Source: Isoetes taiwanensis (Eukaryota; Streptophyta; Lycopodiopsida; Isoetales; Isoetaceae). From it: 64,000 bases of DNA. Made by a program: the position numbers and the translations under genes. This document shows positions 10,888-21,529 of the stretch, piece by piece. The notes beneath the pieces are model-generated. The model did not search any database. It was not told the DNA's origin and saw nothing but the letters and a program-made list of their open reading frames with translations. Numbering within the stretch: the stretch's first letter is position 1; each line of letters begins with the position of its first letter. The DNA lies in contig JAJEKV010000097.1 in the NCBI GenBank assembly GCA_021234155.1, positions 3,596,074-3,660,073 of the forward strand. The letters run 5' to 3'.

Positions 10888-11892
10888 GTAAAGTTGGGTT
10901 AGGCTTCATTCTGTCACTTTTATCCCACATTCTACCATGTTTTTCTTTTTCAGAAATGTCTTCAAGTTAGTTGCAATTCTATGTCTTCTTGCAATTCAGT
11001 TATAAAACAAATTTACTTGCAATTCAGTTATACTGTACAACAAATTTAGGACTCAAAATATCTTGATATCTGATTCAATCTGAGTGTCCAGATTACAAGT
11101 CAAAGTCTGATACTAAAAGTATCAATTCCTCAAAAAAACATTACAATCAAAAACATTAAAACACAAGAACTTCAAGGAGTAGTAGCAGGTCCAAAACCCG
11201 AAGGGAACTTCCACAATTTTTCAGGGCCAAAACCCTTTATCATTTCTATCATCCTATAGCAACTATCGAACTCAAAACAAATTAGGAACCGTAAAACTTC
11301 GAGTAGAGAACCCTTCAAGATGCAAGATTTTCTTGCAAAATAGGCATCCCCGGTCATGGCTATGGCGGCAGGAAAAACAGAGCAAGATTCTTTTTGAGCA
11401 AGATTCTTCAAAAACTTCGTCCCAAATGCTTTCAAACTTAGGCCACAATGATCCTAACACTTGGATGACGCCACCGGAGCAACAACGGCGCCATCGCCAA
11501 TGTTTTGAACGTAAAGATCGTCCAAATGAAGCAAAAAAGCGAGGAAGCAAAAACTTCCTCGTCCAAATGCTTTCAAACTTAGTCACAATGATCCTAACAC
11601 TTGGATGACGCCACATTCCATTTGCAACAACGGCGCCATCGCCCCGCAAAAGCTTGGAAGATCGTCCAAATGAAGCAAAAAACAGAAGCAAAAAATTTCG
11701 TCCAAATGCTTTGAAACCATCACAATGATCCTAAGACTTGGATGGTTCACACGGAAGCAACAACGGATATGCAAAACCACCGCAAATGTGGAAGATCGCC
11801 AACCAAAACAGACGCAACCAAGAACACAGACGCAACAGAGGAAAAAAAATGACCAAAAAAAAATAACAGAATGAAGTCTAACCCAACTTCAC
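10888..11892. mobile_element. About 1-kb non-autonomous DNA element with 27-bp terminal inverted repeats
   Basis: The left end (10888-10914) and the reverse complement of the right end (11866-11892) agree at 25 of 27 positions, around the core AAGTTGGGTTAG and CTTCATTCTGT. The interval is missing from the related copy B near 15436, which supports insertion. There is no transposase. The interior contains three tandem copies of a 140-bp unit. No clean target-site duplication could be assigned because the flank itself contains CCTAACCCAAC, so the superfamily is uncertain. Confidence 0.72.
11416..11815 (+). repeat. About 140-bp tandem repeat, three degenerate copies
   Basis: The anchor GTCCAAATGCTTTCAAAC starts near 11419 (with one extra C), 11561 and 11700. 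Each unit also contains CACAATGATCCTAA and CTTGGATG. The first two units are the most similar. The array lies wholly inside the inverted-repeat element 10888-11892. Open frames across it are a by-product of the repeat. Confidence 0.85.
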
Positions 11893-11896
11893 GTTT

Positions 11897-12020
11897 GGGA
11901 AATGTCACTTTAGGTGACATTCCCGAGGCGTGTCAACGTTGGAGACAATGGACACCCTTTGTTTCAACGCCGCGGCAACGCCGTTCCATTCATGGAATGT
12001 CACCTAAAGTGACATTCCCC
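11897..12020. mobile_element. 124-bp MITE-like element with self-palindromic ends
   Basis: The arms 11897-11924 and 11994-12020 are reverse complements of each other around GAATGTCACTTTAGGTGAC. Each arm is itself a hairpin, GTCAC/GTGAC with a short loop. The element lies between the 1-kb element and copy A's right part, and is also missing from copy B. There is no coding capacity. Confidence 0.7.
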
Positions 12021-12023
12021 TAT

Positions 12024-12854
12024 ACGAAAGGTTGGCGCACATAAATTGGTATATTAGCTTACGAGCTACGTTCCAGTTTCGTTCTTGCAGTGGATGCTAC
12101 TTTTGGCCTTCAAAAAAATGTGGAATTAGAAATGCATTGGTGGTAAAATGTTTCTCGGGAGGGTGTCCACCTTTTTCTGCAGACAAGAATGGTTGCCTGG
12201 GAGACTGTTGACATCCCAGGAATGGCAAGTAGATTGCCACTCCTATAACACGGAATGCAAGGTAAAAGAAGATGAAAGTAGGGTAAATGCCAGCAAGGTA
12301 AAAGAAGATGAAAGTAGGGTAAATGCCATAATAGAAGGTAAAGAGGAAGGTAAATGTCGAAATGCAAGTGAATGTTGTTCTTCATCACAAGTTAAATTTT
12401 TATGCAACATTCTGTAAATGAAACATGCCATGTGTCACGACGTGATTGGCTTCGACGACATGATTACACCTAAATTGCTTTTATGACCGTCGGTAACGCT
12501 AGTGAACATGCCATTTTCCAGCCAGAAGCAAAAATTTCACACCGGAATTTTATAATCCAACTTTAATCACGTTTTGGCAATTCCCCCCTCTCTCTTTTTT
12601 TCTATGCGTTATATCGGTGGGCAATGGCAGGATCTGTGGCCCTTTTTTTCTGTCTATTGTTACATTTTTGGCACAATGAAAGTGGTCCATTCTTCTTATC
12701 ATTTTGCTATCGACAGATCATTTCCATCGGCATAAGCGATTGGAGGGTGCAGAGGTTCAGAAATCTCTTGGTAGAGAGGACAAGCCATTTTTTCCTCTGT
12801 TCCCAAACTGGATCAGAATGAAAATATCAAGTACTCTATGATGAAAATATGTTT
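12024..12854 (+). repeat. Duplicated segment, copy A right part
   Basis: Corresponds to 15430-16251. It differs by an extra tandem copy of a roughly 36-bp purine-rich unit (GGTAAAAGAAGATGAAAGTA, near 12262 and 12298) and by lacking a roughly 27-bp piece found in copy B near 15672. Open frames differ between the copies, so coding function is unlikely. Confidence 0.9.
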
Positions 12855-15119
12855 TTCTTTTTTTGAAGAATATAAGAATATATATTAAACCACTAGAATG
12901 CGATCAAGTACAATGATAAGTGTGGTGCTAAGAAATGAAGCGCCCATCATGATCCACAATCTGTAGGAATGTCGACCAAATTTCCTAACTGTGCCAGACA
13001 AGCTTGAGACTTGGTAAGCCTGCCACAACTTATACCTCAAGATCGGAACCAACCGAAAAGGGTTAAGCACTGCATTCTGAAAGACTTTCGCTCTCCGTCT
13101 TTTCCAAATCAGCCACAAAAAGCTCTGCATAAATGAAACGCATGCCGCTTGGCCACTGCCCACCTGCTAGGAAGGACTCCCAAGAGAATCTTCTGACTGC
13201 ATAGTGAAGTCCCAAAGAGGGCTCTCACCTAGGACCAAGCTGCCCCTACCTCTGTGCATATAGGACAAAGCAGTGCTCAATGGTCTCACATCGCCTCCCA
13301 CATAAAAGGCATATTTCCGCTACCTGAGGCTTGAACCTGTGGACTCGGACTTCCACATGGCGGGCCACTTACTTCCTGGAAGCTTAAGCGACCACTTATC
13401 CGAAGGCGGCAACGTGTCCTGAAGCGCTAGGAGCCCATAAGCCGATACTACAAACTGAGATGCATCAAGTCCACTATGCGACTTCCAAACGCGATTGACT
13501 TGAGAAGACAACCGCAATGGAATAGCATTGGCAATTCGCCCAAGTCCCAGTATGTCCCACCAAAGGCCAAATCTCTCCCTAAAAACTCCCACGGCGCCCG
13601 GATGACCCTCCCAATACCGACCACGGATGGATGTTACCCCGCAAAGAATCCATCGGCGGCGAAAACCCGGGTGTAGGGAAGAGGCCAAGGGAGATGCAGA
13701 GTCCAAGGGTACCCAGAGAAAGGGCGATGAGGCTACCATACACCTGCTAGGATCCAATGAAAAGAGAACCTTGACCACCTTCCGTGCCTTCAGAGACCCT
13801 TAAGAAAAGGCGAAGCATGAGGGAATGGCCGCAAATCCTCAAACGAGCCCACGGCAATCGAGTGAATAGTCGGGCTTCCTAAACACAATAGAGTGACGGG
13901 TGCGATCAAGGCCAACAGAGCTAAACACGGGATTGTTGCTCCTGCAACAACTGCCAGATGAATTTTGACACCAGAACCTTCGTGTGCAACGACACATCAA
14001 GCATCCCAAGCCCCCTGCCTGTCTGGGACGCACACACTTCCACCATGCGACCTTCAAATAGCCCCCTCCTCATTCCCTTCCCAAACAAAATTGCGAATGG
14101 TGTCATCCAACTCCTTAACCACACTTTCTCGGTGCAAGTATGCGGGGAGGTCACAAACATGAGTGCTACAGAGCAATCGACTTGGCTACCAGAATCCTAC
14201 CAGCCATGGTGAGTTTACTTCCCCTCCACCAATTCAAATGCTGCTTAAGATTCTCCGCCCAAATTGCCTTAGCATTAATGTCCAAGCCAAATGGGATGCC
14301 TAACAGGTTTACCGTATGTGGCGGTGTTAGAGCCCCGAAACCGACTCAACCACGCAGGAGGAGGTTCCTCCAAAGTACCCATTATGGCCGAGCACTTCGA
14401 CCGGTTAAGCAAGCATCCCGGTTAAAGAAAAGGCATCCAAAATATTCTTGGTCGCTCAAGATTGACTCATCTCGCATGAAGAAAGAGGAATGTATCATCC
14501 GCAAATTGGTCGCAAACCCGCTGCGACCTATCATCCATGCGGAGACCTTGCACCACATTGTCGCGAATTGCCACCAAAAGTCTGCGAGAGCTTCCGCCAC
14601 TATAGTGAATGGGAAGGGGCCAAATCGGACATCCCCGCCAATGCCTCGGCCCACGAGAAGATTGAAGAGGTCTCACCCTGACACCACACTTTCGCCCTAG
14701 CAGACACGTGCAACTTCATAACCGTTTCCCTGAAACTAGGCCCGCACCCAAAGGCCTGCATCATATCTGCCATGAACCGGTGACACACCGCCATAAGCCT
14801 TGGCAAAATCCAAATTTTAAGAAAACAAGGGGCTGCCTCATCCTACGAGCCCAATGCACTCCCTCAAAAGCAGCAGCCACATTATGAAGGATATTCCGTT
14901 GAGGTATAAAACCAGACTACTCTGCACTAATGGCATGAACTAATACTGGCTTAAGCCTTTCAGCCAAAGCCTTAGCAATAAGATTTTATATACTACAGAC
15001 AACAGAGTAATAGGCCTCCAGTCATTAATGGTTTTAGGATGCTTACACTTGGGTATAAGTGAAATACAACATGTATTCAGCAGAGGATGCATCGAGTTAT
15101 TCCCCAAAAGATCCAAAAA
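12852..15119 (-). mobile_element. LINE-A copy 1: L1 fragment with RT, zf-RVT region and poly(A) tail
   Basis: Read on the minus strand, broken frames give part of the reverse transcriptase (KLHVSARAKV, then DQFADDTFLFLHAR with the catalytic FADD). They then give a long linker and the C-terminal zf-RVT-type region (PPSDKWSLKLPGSKWPAMWK, then LWLIWKRRRAKVFQNA). The element ends in CTTCAAAAAAAG at about 12852, a 3' terminus shared with two other copies. It is 5'-truncated near 15119, exactly where duplicated copy B begins. Many frameshifts and stops make it non-functional. Confidence 0.82.
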
Positions 15120-16251
15120 GTCTGTCCAAAAAGGTTAAGGCAGTGACGCCACTCCCCAAGGCGATGGAATATACGATTCGAGCTCCGGTAGCACAAAACT
15201 CCGAAAAGCTTGAGGCATTCGGGGCAAAAATTCTATCTACGATGCTGAAGTTGGAATTTACGACATAGATTAGTCGCTCCTATCGGTCAAGCATCGCTAA
15301 AACATGAATAACTGCAGAATACTTACTGGACATAGAGGAGCTCGGTCTGCGCCATGGATGGAGCTTCCTTTTTATTGCGCCCTTTTTCTTTAGGGTTCCG
15401 GCCTGAAATTTTTAACCTAACCCTAACCCAACGACGAAAAGTTGGCACACATAAATTGGTATATTAGCCTACGAGCTACGTTCCAGTTTCGTTCTTGCAG
15501 TGTATAGTCGGGATGCTACTTTTGGCCTTCAAAAAAAATGTGGAATAGAATTAGAAATGCATTGGTGGTAAAATGTTTCTCGGGAGGGTGTCCACTTTTT
15601 TCTGCAGACAAGAATGGTTGCCTGGGACTGTTGACATCCCAGGAATGGCAAGTAGATTGCCACTCCTGTAACATGGAAGCAACTTAGCTGCAATCCTACA
15701 GTGGAATGCAAGGTAAAAGAAGATGAAAGTAGGGTAAATGCCAGAATAGAAGGTAAAGAGGAAGGTAAATGTCAGAATGCAAGTGAAGGTTAAAGTTTTA
15801 TGCAACATTCTGTAAATGAGACGTGCCATGTGTCACAATGTGATTGGCTCCGTCGGCATGATTACACCTAAATTGCTTTTATGACCGCCGGTAACGCTAG
15901 TGAACATGCCATTTTCCAGCCAGAAGCAAAACTTTCACACCGGAATTTTATAATTCAACTTGGTAATCACGTTTTGGCAATTTCCCCCCTTTTTTTTCTA
16001 TGCGTTATATCGGTGGGCAATGGCAGGATCTGTGGCCCTTTTTTTCTGTCTATTGTTACATCTTTGGCACAATGAAAGTGGTCCATTCTTCTTATCATTT
16101 TGCTATCGACAAATCATTTCCATCGGCATAAGCGATTGGAGGATGCAGAGGTTCAGAAATCTCTTGGTAGAGAGGACAAGCCATTTTTCCCTCTGTTCCC
16201 TTCTCTGGATCAGAATGAAAATATCAAGTACTCTATGATGAAAATATGTTT
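15120..16251 (+). repeat. Duplicated segment, copy B (uninterrupted)
   Basis: Joins the equivalents of 10572-10887 and 12024-12854 without the inserted inverted-repeat elements. This identifies 10888-12023 as inserted DNA in copy A. Divergence appears to be only a few percent by eye. No coding product is recognised. Confidence 0.9.
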
Positions 16252-16443
16252 CAATATAGTCCATCCTGCTAATTTTTTTATGTAGAGCATTTTCTGTTCC
16301 AATGTTTTATAGGTTTCATCAGAGCCATTATATTGCCTATAGTTTCTTTTTCAATGGATTTGAATTTAGGTGAAGAATGATGCAATGATACGATTTCAGA
16401 GGAGAATGTCATTCACATCTTAACATTCTCAGAGTTTGCATTC

Positions 16444-16644
16444 ATGTTTCGACCACGTTTGCAGATCCTTGGACGTTGCTGGAAGAGCCCATTCAGTTTA
16501 GTATGCCAGAATCTGGCATCAGGTAGCTTACAAGTTGCTCTGCAATCATCTTCTTTGCAGCTAGTGTCTATCACAAGGGATGCATTATATGTCCGCCACA
16601 AGCTGTTGAAGGGAACTCACGAGACTAGATTTAACTACACATAA
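16444..16644 (+). CDS. Unidentified 66-codon ORF, possible exon remnant
   Basis: The frame encodes a basic and Leu/Ser-rich peptide beginning MFRPRLQILGRCW and ending at TAA. Its composition is more protein-like than the surrounding AT-rich frames. I recognise no family and no splice sites stand out. It lies between copy B and a LINE-B fragment. Confidence 0.2.
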   Translation: MFRPRLQILGRCWKSPFSLVCQNLASGSLQVALQSSSLQLVSITRDALYVRHKLLKGTHETRFNYT

Positions 16645-16689
16645 TTTAGATGGACATCCAACTTTTATTCTGCTCATTTTGAGTCCATA

Positions 16690-17960
16690 ACCCTTGCCCT
16701 GGTGTCAACAATGTTGGTATCTAATGGGTTATGGGAAGGATTATGAGTTTCAAATCCCGCAATTTCTCATCCACACGATTGCAGGTTGGGACACATCCAT
16801 CCGATCGCAGGTCACTGCGGGTTGGAAAGCGCCCTACGCAATGCAGAACAACAGCCACATGGAAGAGCTCTATAATTGGGGCCATCAGTCACATTTGTTA
16901 AGGGTACTAATGGAACGTGTTCTTCTGTACGAGGTCGAGGTCTAGGGCCCGGTGGTATCCCTAAAGACTTGGAATGACTTAGAGCAGGTGCAGAAAGCCT
17001 TCCTAGCACTGGCACTTGGGGTGAAATCCACGGTCCCATATCAAATCCTGCAGCATGAGACAGGATTTATGCCTCTTCAGAGGGCAGCCCTTGATAGACA
17101 CATCGTCTATTTCTAGAAAGTTGTCAATATGGACGATGCCCGTCTTCTGCACCTAGCTTACACCATAGCAATGGAATGGCAACGGCTCAAGGCCAATTGA
17201 AAGGACAAGAGAGCTCAGTGGCTTGCCAGATGGAACGTGCAGGAGCATAGGTGCATGCAGGTGGACACAGAGGCAGACTGGGACAACCTGAGACATTACC
17301 TTGACACTTGTTTCCTCAGCAACCTTTGGGACCCTAGGGCCCTAGAGCAGGTCAAAACGACACATTATAAGGAACACATAAATCCCACACTGGACCGCGG
17401 CCCACAATGCTACCTACGTTCACATCTGCCCATAAAAAAGTACAGGCTCATCGCCTCTATTCACACAGGTGCCCATCATCTCCGCATTGAGACATGCGGG
17501 TGGATTGAAGAACCACACTAGGATAGGCTTTTTCAGTGCTGCCAGATGGGAGCCATTGAGGATGAATGTCACATTTTTCAGAGCTGCCCGGCATATCATC
17601 CGATCTGAGCACGCGACGCTCTCTTGATCAGGCCAAACCAACTGCTACACATGATGCTGAGCACGACCTCGGTGCGCTCGCTAAGATCATACATTCAGGA
17701 GGTAATGGATCTGAGGGCTCGCATATGCCCCGGACAACCACTTGATGGGCAAGAAATACTCCATGATGTGTATATGTATGTATATTTGTACAGCTTGTCA
17801 GCAATGTTATTGCTGCCACGTTTTTTCCCTTGAAAATCCTTCGGGGCGAGGGTTTTTTTAACCTGGGCAGCATTACGCCTGCTATGATCTTGTATTGGGT
17901 CCCATAGGCCGATTGGTCTCCGTGGACGATAAAAGTCATTCAATTCATATTTCTTGAGAT
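16690..17960 (+). mobile_element. LINE-B copy 1: C-terminal ORF2 fragment and 3' tail
   Basis: Broken forward frames read RVLMERVLLYEVEV, LEQVQKAFLALALGVK, HLPIKKYRLIASIHTGAHHL and CCQMGAIEDECHIFQSCP. This matches the other LINE-B copies around 18.8-19.4 and 24.8-26.8 kb. The family places a Cys/His cluster after the reverse transcriptase. The 3' UTR has an AAAATCC/GGGTTTT-type stem near 17836-17862. It ends with the conserved tail GGGTCCCATAGG, TTGGTCTCCGTGGACG, then TAAAAGTCATTCAATTCA. Stops at several points make it a relic, and it lacks the endonuclease and catalytic RT. Confidence 0.82.
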
Positions 17961-18303
17961 ATTTGAATGTGTTGAGCACAAATGCCTTCTGATTCTTGTC
18001 TACAACGTATAGGCTTTTCTATTCGGTTACACTTGCGTTAATTCTTGTTGACCATATTTCAGAACATTGGATGCAAGGTTCTAAAGATGGGTGATCTAAG
18101 GTAATTGTGGGTTTCTTGGCATAATCAAATCCTTTGTTTCTGAGGGAGAAATAGCTAAAGCTACTTTTAATTGTTTTTGCTATTCTTGTAGGGAAAATAG
18201 ACATTTCATTTTTGTTCTTAATGTACGCAGAAACATCACATTGTTCTCTTCACATTCTCCTAACAACTATGTCAAATGTTACCCCCATCAATTGCATTCT
18301 TAA

Positions 18304-18360
18304 TTTTTTTATTATAAATGTAACTAGAAAATTGCCCACCTTTGGTGGGCACCACATGTG
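18304..18360 (+). repeat. Hairpin motif TGCCCACC/GGTGGGCA, copy 1 (possible Helitron-like 5' end)
   Basis: TGCCCACC, a three-base loop, then GGTGGGCA forms a perfect 8-bp stem. It is preceded by an AT-rich lead beginning TCTTAATTTTTT and the string AACTAGAAAAT. Some plant Helitrons start with TC, an AT-rich run and a GCCC..GGGC hairpin. That resemblance is suggestive only, and no CTRR end was located. Confidence 0.35.
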
Positions 18361-18559
18361 ATTGCATGGCAATATTTTTGTATTTGTTGTATATGTTTCA
18401 TGTGTAATGGTGCATATAAAGCTATGTTATACGATTCATGGCGTTTGATTGATCTTGTGAGATATATAACAACATGATATATGTGTTAACTTATGCGCCA
18501 TGGTACAAATTGGGCTATCAATTTAGGACGGATAGATTCCCATTACGGACATCATTATT

Positions 18560-18620
18560 TTTCAAAATTAATATAGTTAGAAGATTGCCCACATTCGATG
18601 GGCATTCAATAATATTTGGA
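18560..18620 (+). repeat. Hairpin motif TGCCCA/TGGGCA, copy 2
   Basis: A second copy of the arrangement at 18304-18360: TCATTATTTTTC lead, TAGTTAGAAGAT, then TGCCCA with a seven-base loop and TGGGCA. It has the same orientation about 235 bp downstream. Confidence 0.35.
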
Positions 18621-18713
18621 TAATGTGGTTTTTGTTAAACAATTTGCAACTTAGTGTGTATTGTAATAAATTTAACAAAAATACATATGTTCCATGCAAA
18701 TTCGATTTATTAG

Positions 18714-18735
18714 AGATAGATAGATAGATAGTATT
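18714..18735 (+). repeat. (GATA)n microsatellite
   Basis: About five GATA units, close to the pentanucleotide tail of LINE-B copy 2. Confidence 0.85.
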
Positions 18736-18750
18736 TTTATGTCATGCCAA

Positions 18751-19420
18751 AGAATAGAATAGAATAGAATATGTTTTTATCATCCACGAAGACCAACTAG
18801 CCTATGGGACCTAAACAAAGAGAGAGCAACAAGCGTATTACTGTCAGGATTAAAAAACCCCTGCCCCGAAGGGTTTTCGAGGGAAAAACCTTAGCACTAA
18901 TAGGGATGCTGGTATATTGTACAATCACATATGACAATTCAATGTTGTACCGGAGGACACAACTGAGTCCGCGTATCCATAACCTCCTGGAGGTATGATC
19001 CCAACAAGCCCAAGGAGGCCGTGTTCAACAACTCATGCAGGGGCTGGTGAGGCACAATTAACTGAACATACCGTGCGCGGATATGATTGAACGTTGGGCA
19101 GGCCTGAAGGACGTGACATTCATCCTCAATGATGCCCTGTTGGCAACAGTGACAGATCCTATCCTCACGTGGCTCCCGAGTCCATTGCCATGTTTCAATG
19201 CGGAGGCGGTGTGCACTCGTGCGAATGGAAGCTATCAATCTGCGCTTCTTCATGGGCAAATGAGTGCGCGAGTAGTGTTGTAGGCCTCTTGTGAGCATAG
19301 GGTTGACTTGCTGCTTGTAGTGTGCCATTTTAACATGCAGGAAGGCATCTGCATTACATGTGTATTGTAGTGATTCAAAATCATGCTTCCAATGCATTTG
19401 CCATTATCCACATCAAGTTG
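18751..19420 (-). mobile_element. LINE-B copy 2: C-terminal ORF2 fragment with (ATTCT)n tail
   Basis: On the minus strand one long frame contains HLPMKKRRLIASIRTSAHRL, CHCCQQGIIEDECHVLQACP and LGSYLQEVMD, closely matching LINE-B copy 1. The 3' UTR carries the hairpin GAAAACCCTTCGGGG..GGGGTTTT (minus orientation, 18850-18880). The element ends with GGGTCCCATAGG, TTGGTCTTCGTGGATG, TAAAA and then four ATTCT units (18751-18770). The single frame from about 19397 to 18939 has no stop, so this fragment is younger than copy 1, but all upstream domains are missing. Confidence 0.85.
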
Positions 19421-19479
19421 GATGTTTAAACTATTACAAAGCATAAAGAACCATAAAACTATGAGTTCATATTCCACTT

Positions 19480-20206
19480 CACCATATCATTTATAAAACC
19501 TTTATAGACTGCACTTTAGAAGTATGCATTTGTATCCTGCCATCTGAAGACATGGGCCTGTGGCAAATATAATAAACATTTGATAATCATTCATAAAAGA
19601 AGCAAGAGCATATCTAAGTTACATGACTTGGGAGTTGAGATGGTTGCAACAACTAACAATAGTTTCCACAATATGCTGCAACATTTTTGAAGCTTCTGAT
19701 TTTAATTAAATGAGGAGCAGTTAGAGTGAAGAGAAGTAGTGTGCCTTAGCTTGCTCTGCCAAAAAATGAAATGTACATATTACACATAAAGCTCATTTAA
19801 ATCTATCAGCAGCTTCTTTTAAATCTATCATTCTAAAGGTCATGATATTCAACTTATTACTGAGCAGCACAATCAAATACTTTTATTTGAGAGCATTACT
19901 TCTATTTTACGACTAAAGATGCGGATGTAGCTGCAACATGTACTATCATCCAATTTATTCAATGCAAATCCCATAGAGAACCTCAAGGAACCATGTCATA
20001 AGACAAATTGTGATAAGAAATGATAGTATCATAACATCAAATCCAGCTTGCTCTAGGCATTTGTCAGTAGTAATAACCTATAAGATGAACTCGTTGAAGT
20101 CAAAAGTCCTTTTGATTTTCCAGTATCTTGGCATTGATCCTATCAACTGCAACTAATGGGCTACATCCAAAAAATGCGTATCTTTTGTAGGCAATGAAAC
20201 ATTAAT
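19480..20206. other. AT-rich DNA without recognisable genes
   Basis: Nothing with protein-like composition was seen in either direction between LINE-B copy 2 and LINE-A copy 2. Confidence 0.5.
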
Positions 20207-20207
20207 T

Positions 20208-21420
20208 TTTTTTTTTGAAGGACTTGAGCCTTTATTATCCAGAGAAAGTTACAAAGTACAATGGGGACTAAAAACTCAGTGGAGAGAATGTCCACCAGAG
20301 CAAAACCACCCCACTCAAATACAACATCTAAACAATATGAAGAGAAAGCAAAATCTCATAAGTAAGTGTGAAGCTGAAGATAGTGCTCCTAAATACGGCT
20401 CTTCACCTCATTAGCAATTGATGAGCACCTGAATGCTTTGACAATTCGTTGTTGGGCATCAAGAAGGATCCGTGCATCTGAACAAGCAAGACCTTTGTTG
20501 AATATGAGAAGATTCTTTCTTTTTCAAATGGACCAAATGATCCATGCAGAAGCCAAATGAAATGCCCTTTTTGCCAAATTATCCCAGCTACTTGGATAGA
20601 CTGCTAATAACACCTGCTGGCTATTCAAATTGCAACAAAAGAGGCCTTGAAGCCACAACCAAGCATGCCTGACATGCCTACACAGAAAGAAGCAAGGCCC
20701 AATTGTCTCGTCCCTCTGTGCACATAAGGGACAAAGTGCAGATACCTCTGGACGAAATCTGTGCACCAGAATATAACGCGCAGACAACGATGAATGACTT
20801 GCCACCATAAAACAGATACTTTGGGATGGAGTAGTTTATCCCATACCCATTTCCATACTGCTTTCTGCCGATCCCTAGGAATGACCAAAGACCACTTGGA
20901 TGAAGGAGGCAAGACGTCCACAGCAAGCAAGACCTTGTACATGGAATTTACCAACTTATCTGCTTTTGACCTGCTCGTGAACTACCCAAGGGTGGGGGTC
21001 ATCCACTTGTGCTACTGGAGGAAGAATTGAAGACACCTTCTACCAAATAGCCCGATCCCACCTTAAAAGGAGGAACTTAGCTCTAAACTCTTCTCATGTC
21101 AGCAACTGCCTTTGATTATTATACCAATCAGATATCATATACACACCTACTAATCTCCATCGACGCTGCGTCAATGGGTGGACTGAAGATACCAGAGGAC
21201 CACCGTCCAATTGAATCCACCAACAACTTGCAGTAGTGCTAGTGCGCGCAAGATGGTGAAAATAAAACAGAGATTGTACAGTCTCCCATGCAAGTAGCAA
21301 TCCTCTAAGAAATGGAGACGCATTAGGGTATGCAGTCAGTGGATAAAACAGAGCCCAGGGGAAAAGTGGCCTAAGAGATGGAGACCCAAAAGAAATTATC
21401 TAGAAATGAGAATCAAACAC
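20208..21420 (-). mobile_element. LINE-A copy 2: zf-RVT end and poly(A) tail
   Basis: Minus-strand frames give AWETVQSLFYFH, PPSSKWSLVIPRDRQKAVWK and the zinc-binding CPLCAQRDETIGPCFFLC, characteristic of the zf-RVT region at the end of plant L1 ORF2. Both Cys pairs and the following helix are present. The element ends with an AATAAA-containing 3' UTR and CCTTCAAAAAAAAAAA at about 20208. It is 5'-truncated before the reverse transcriptase and broken by frameshifts. Confidence 0.85.
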
Positions 21421-21490
21421 ATAATCTGGGGGGGACCTTTGGGAAAGGCAAAATGCCATAGCCATGGCCATGTAGATGTGACTCGTCACA

Positions 21491-21525
21491 AGAATAGAAT
21501 AGAATAGAATAGAATAGAATAGAAT
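21491..21525 (+). repeat. (AGAAT)7 microsatellite
   Basis: Seven perfect units. The same pentanucleotide, in reverse complement, forms the tail of some LINE-B copies, but no LINE-B tail sequence adjoins this array. Confidence 0.95.
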
Positions 21526-21529
21526 GTAG

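Noticed and set aside
10868-10905. CCTAACCCTAACCC resembling interstitial telomere repeat
   Set aside because: Only about two units, repeated at 15415-15430 as part of the duplicated segment, and explained there by CCTAACCCAAC pairing with GTTGGGTTAGG. It is not a telomeric array.
11272-11691. 139-codon minus-strand frame and plus-strand counterparts
   Set aside because: It spans the 140-bp tandem repeat, and the repeated peptide motifs reflect the DNA repeat. No family resemblance.
10572-16251. Copies A and B as the two LTRs of a retrotransposon
   Set aside because: There is no primer-binding site or polypurine tract next to them. The DNA between is an L1 fragment in opposite orientation, and the copies lack clear TG..CA ends.
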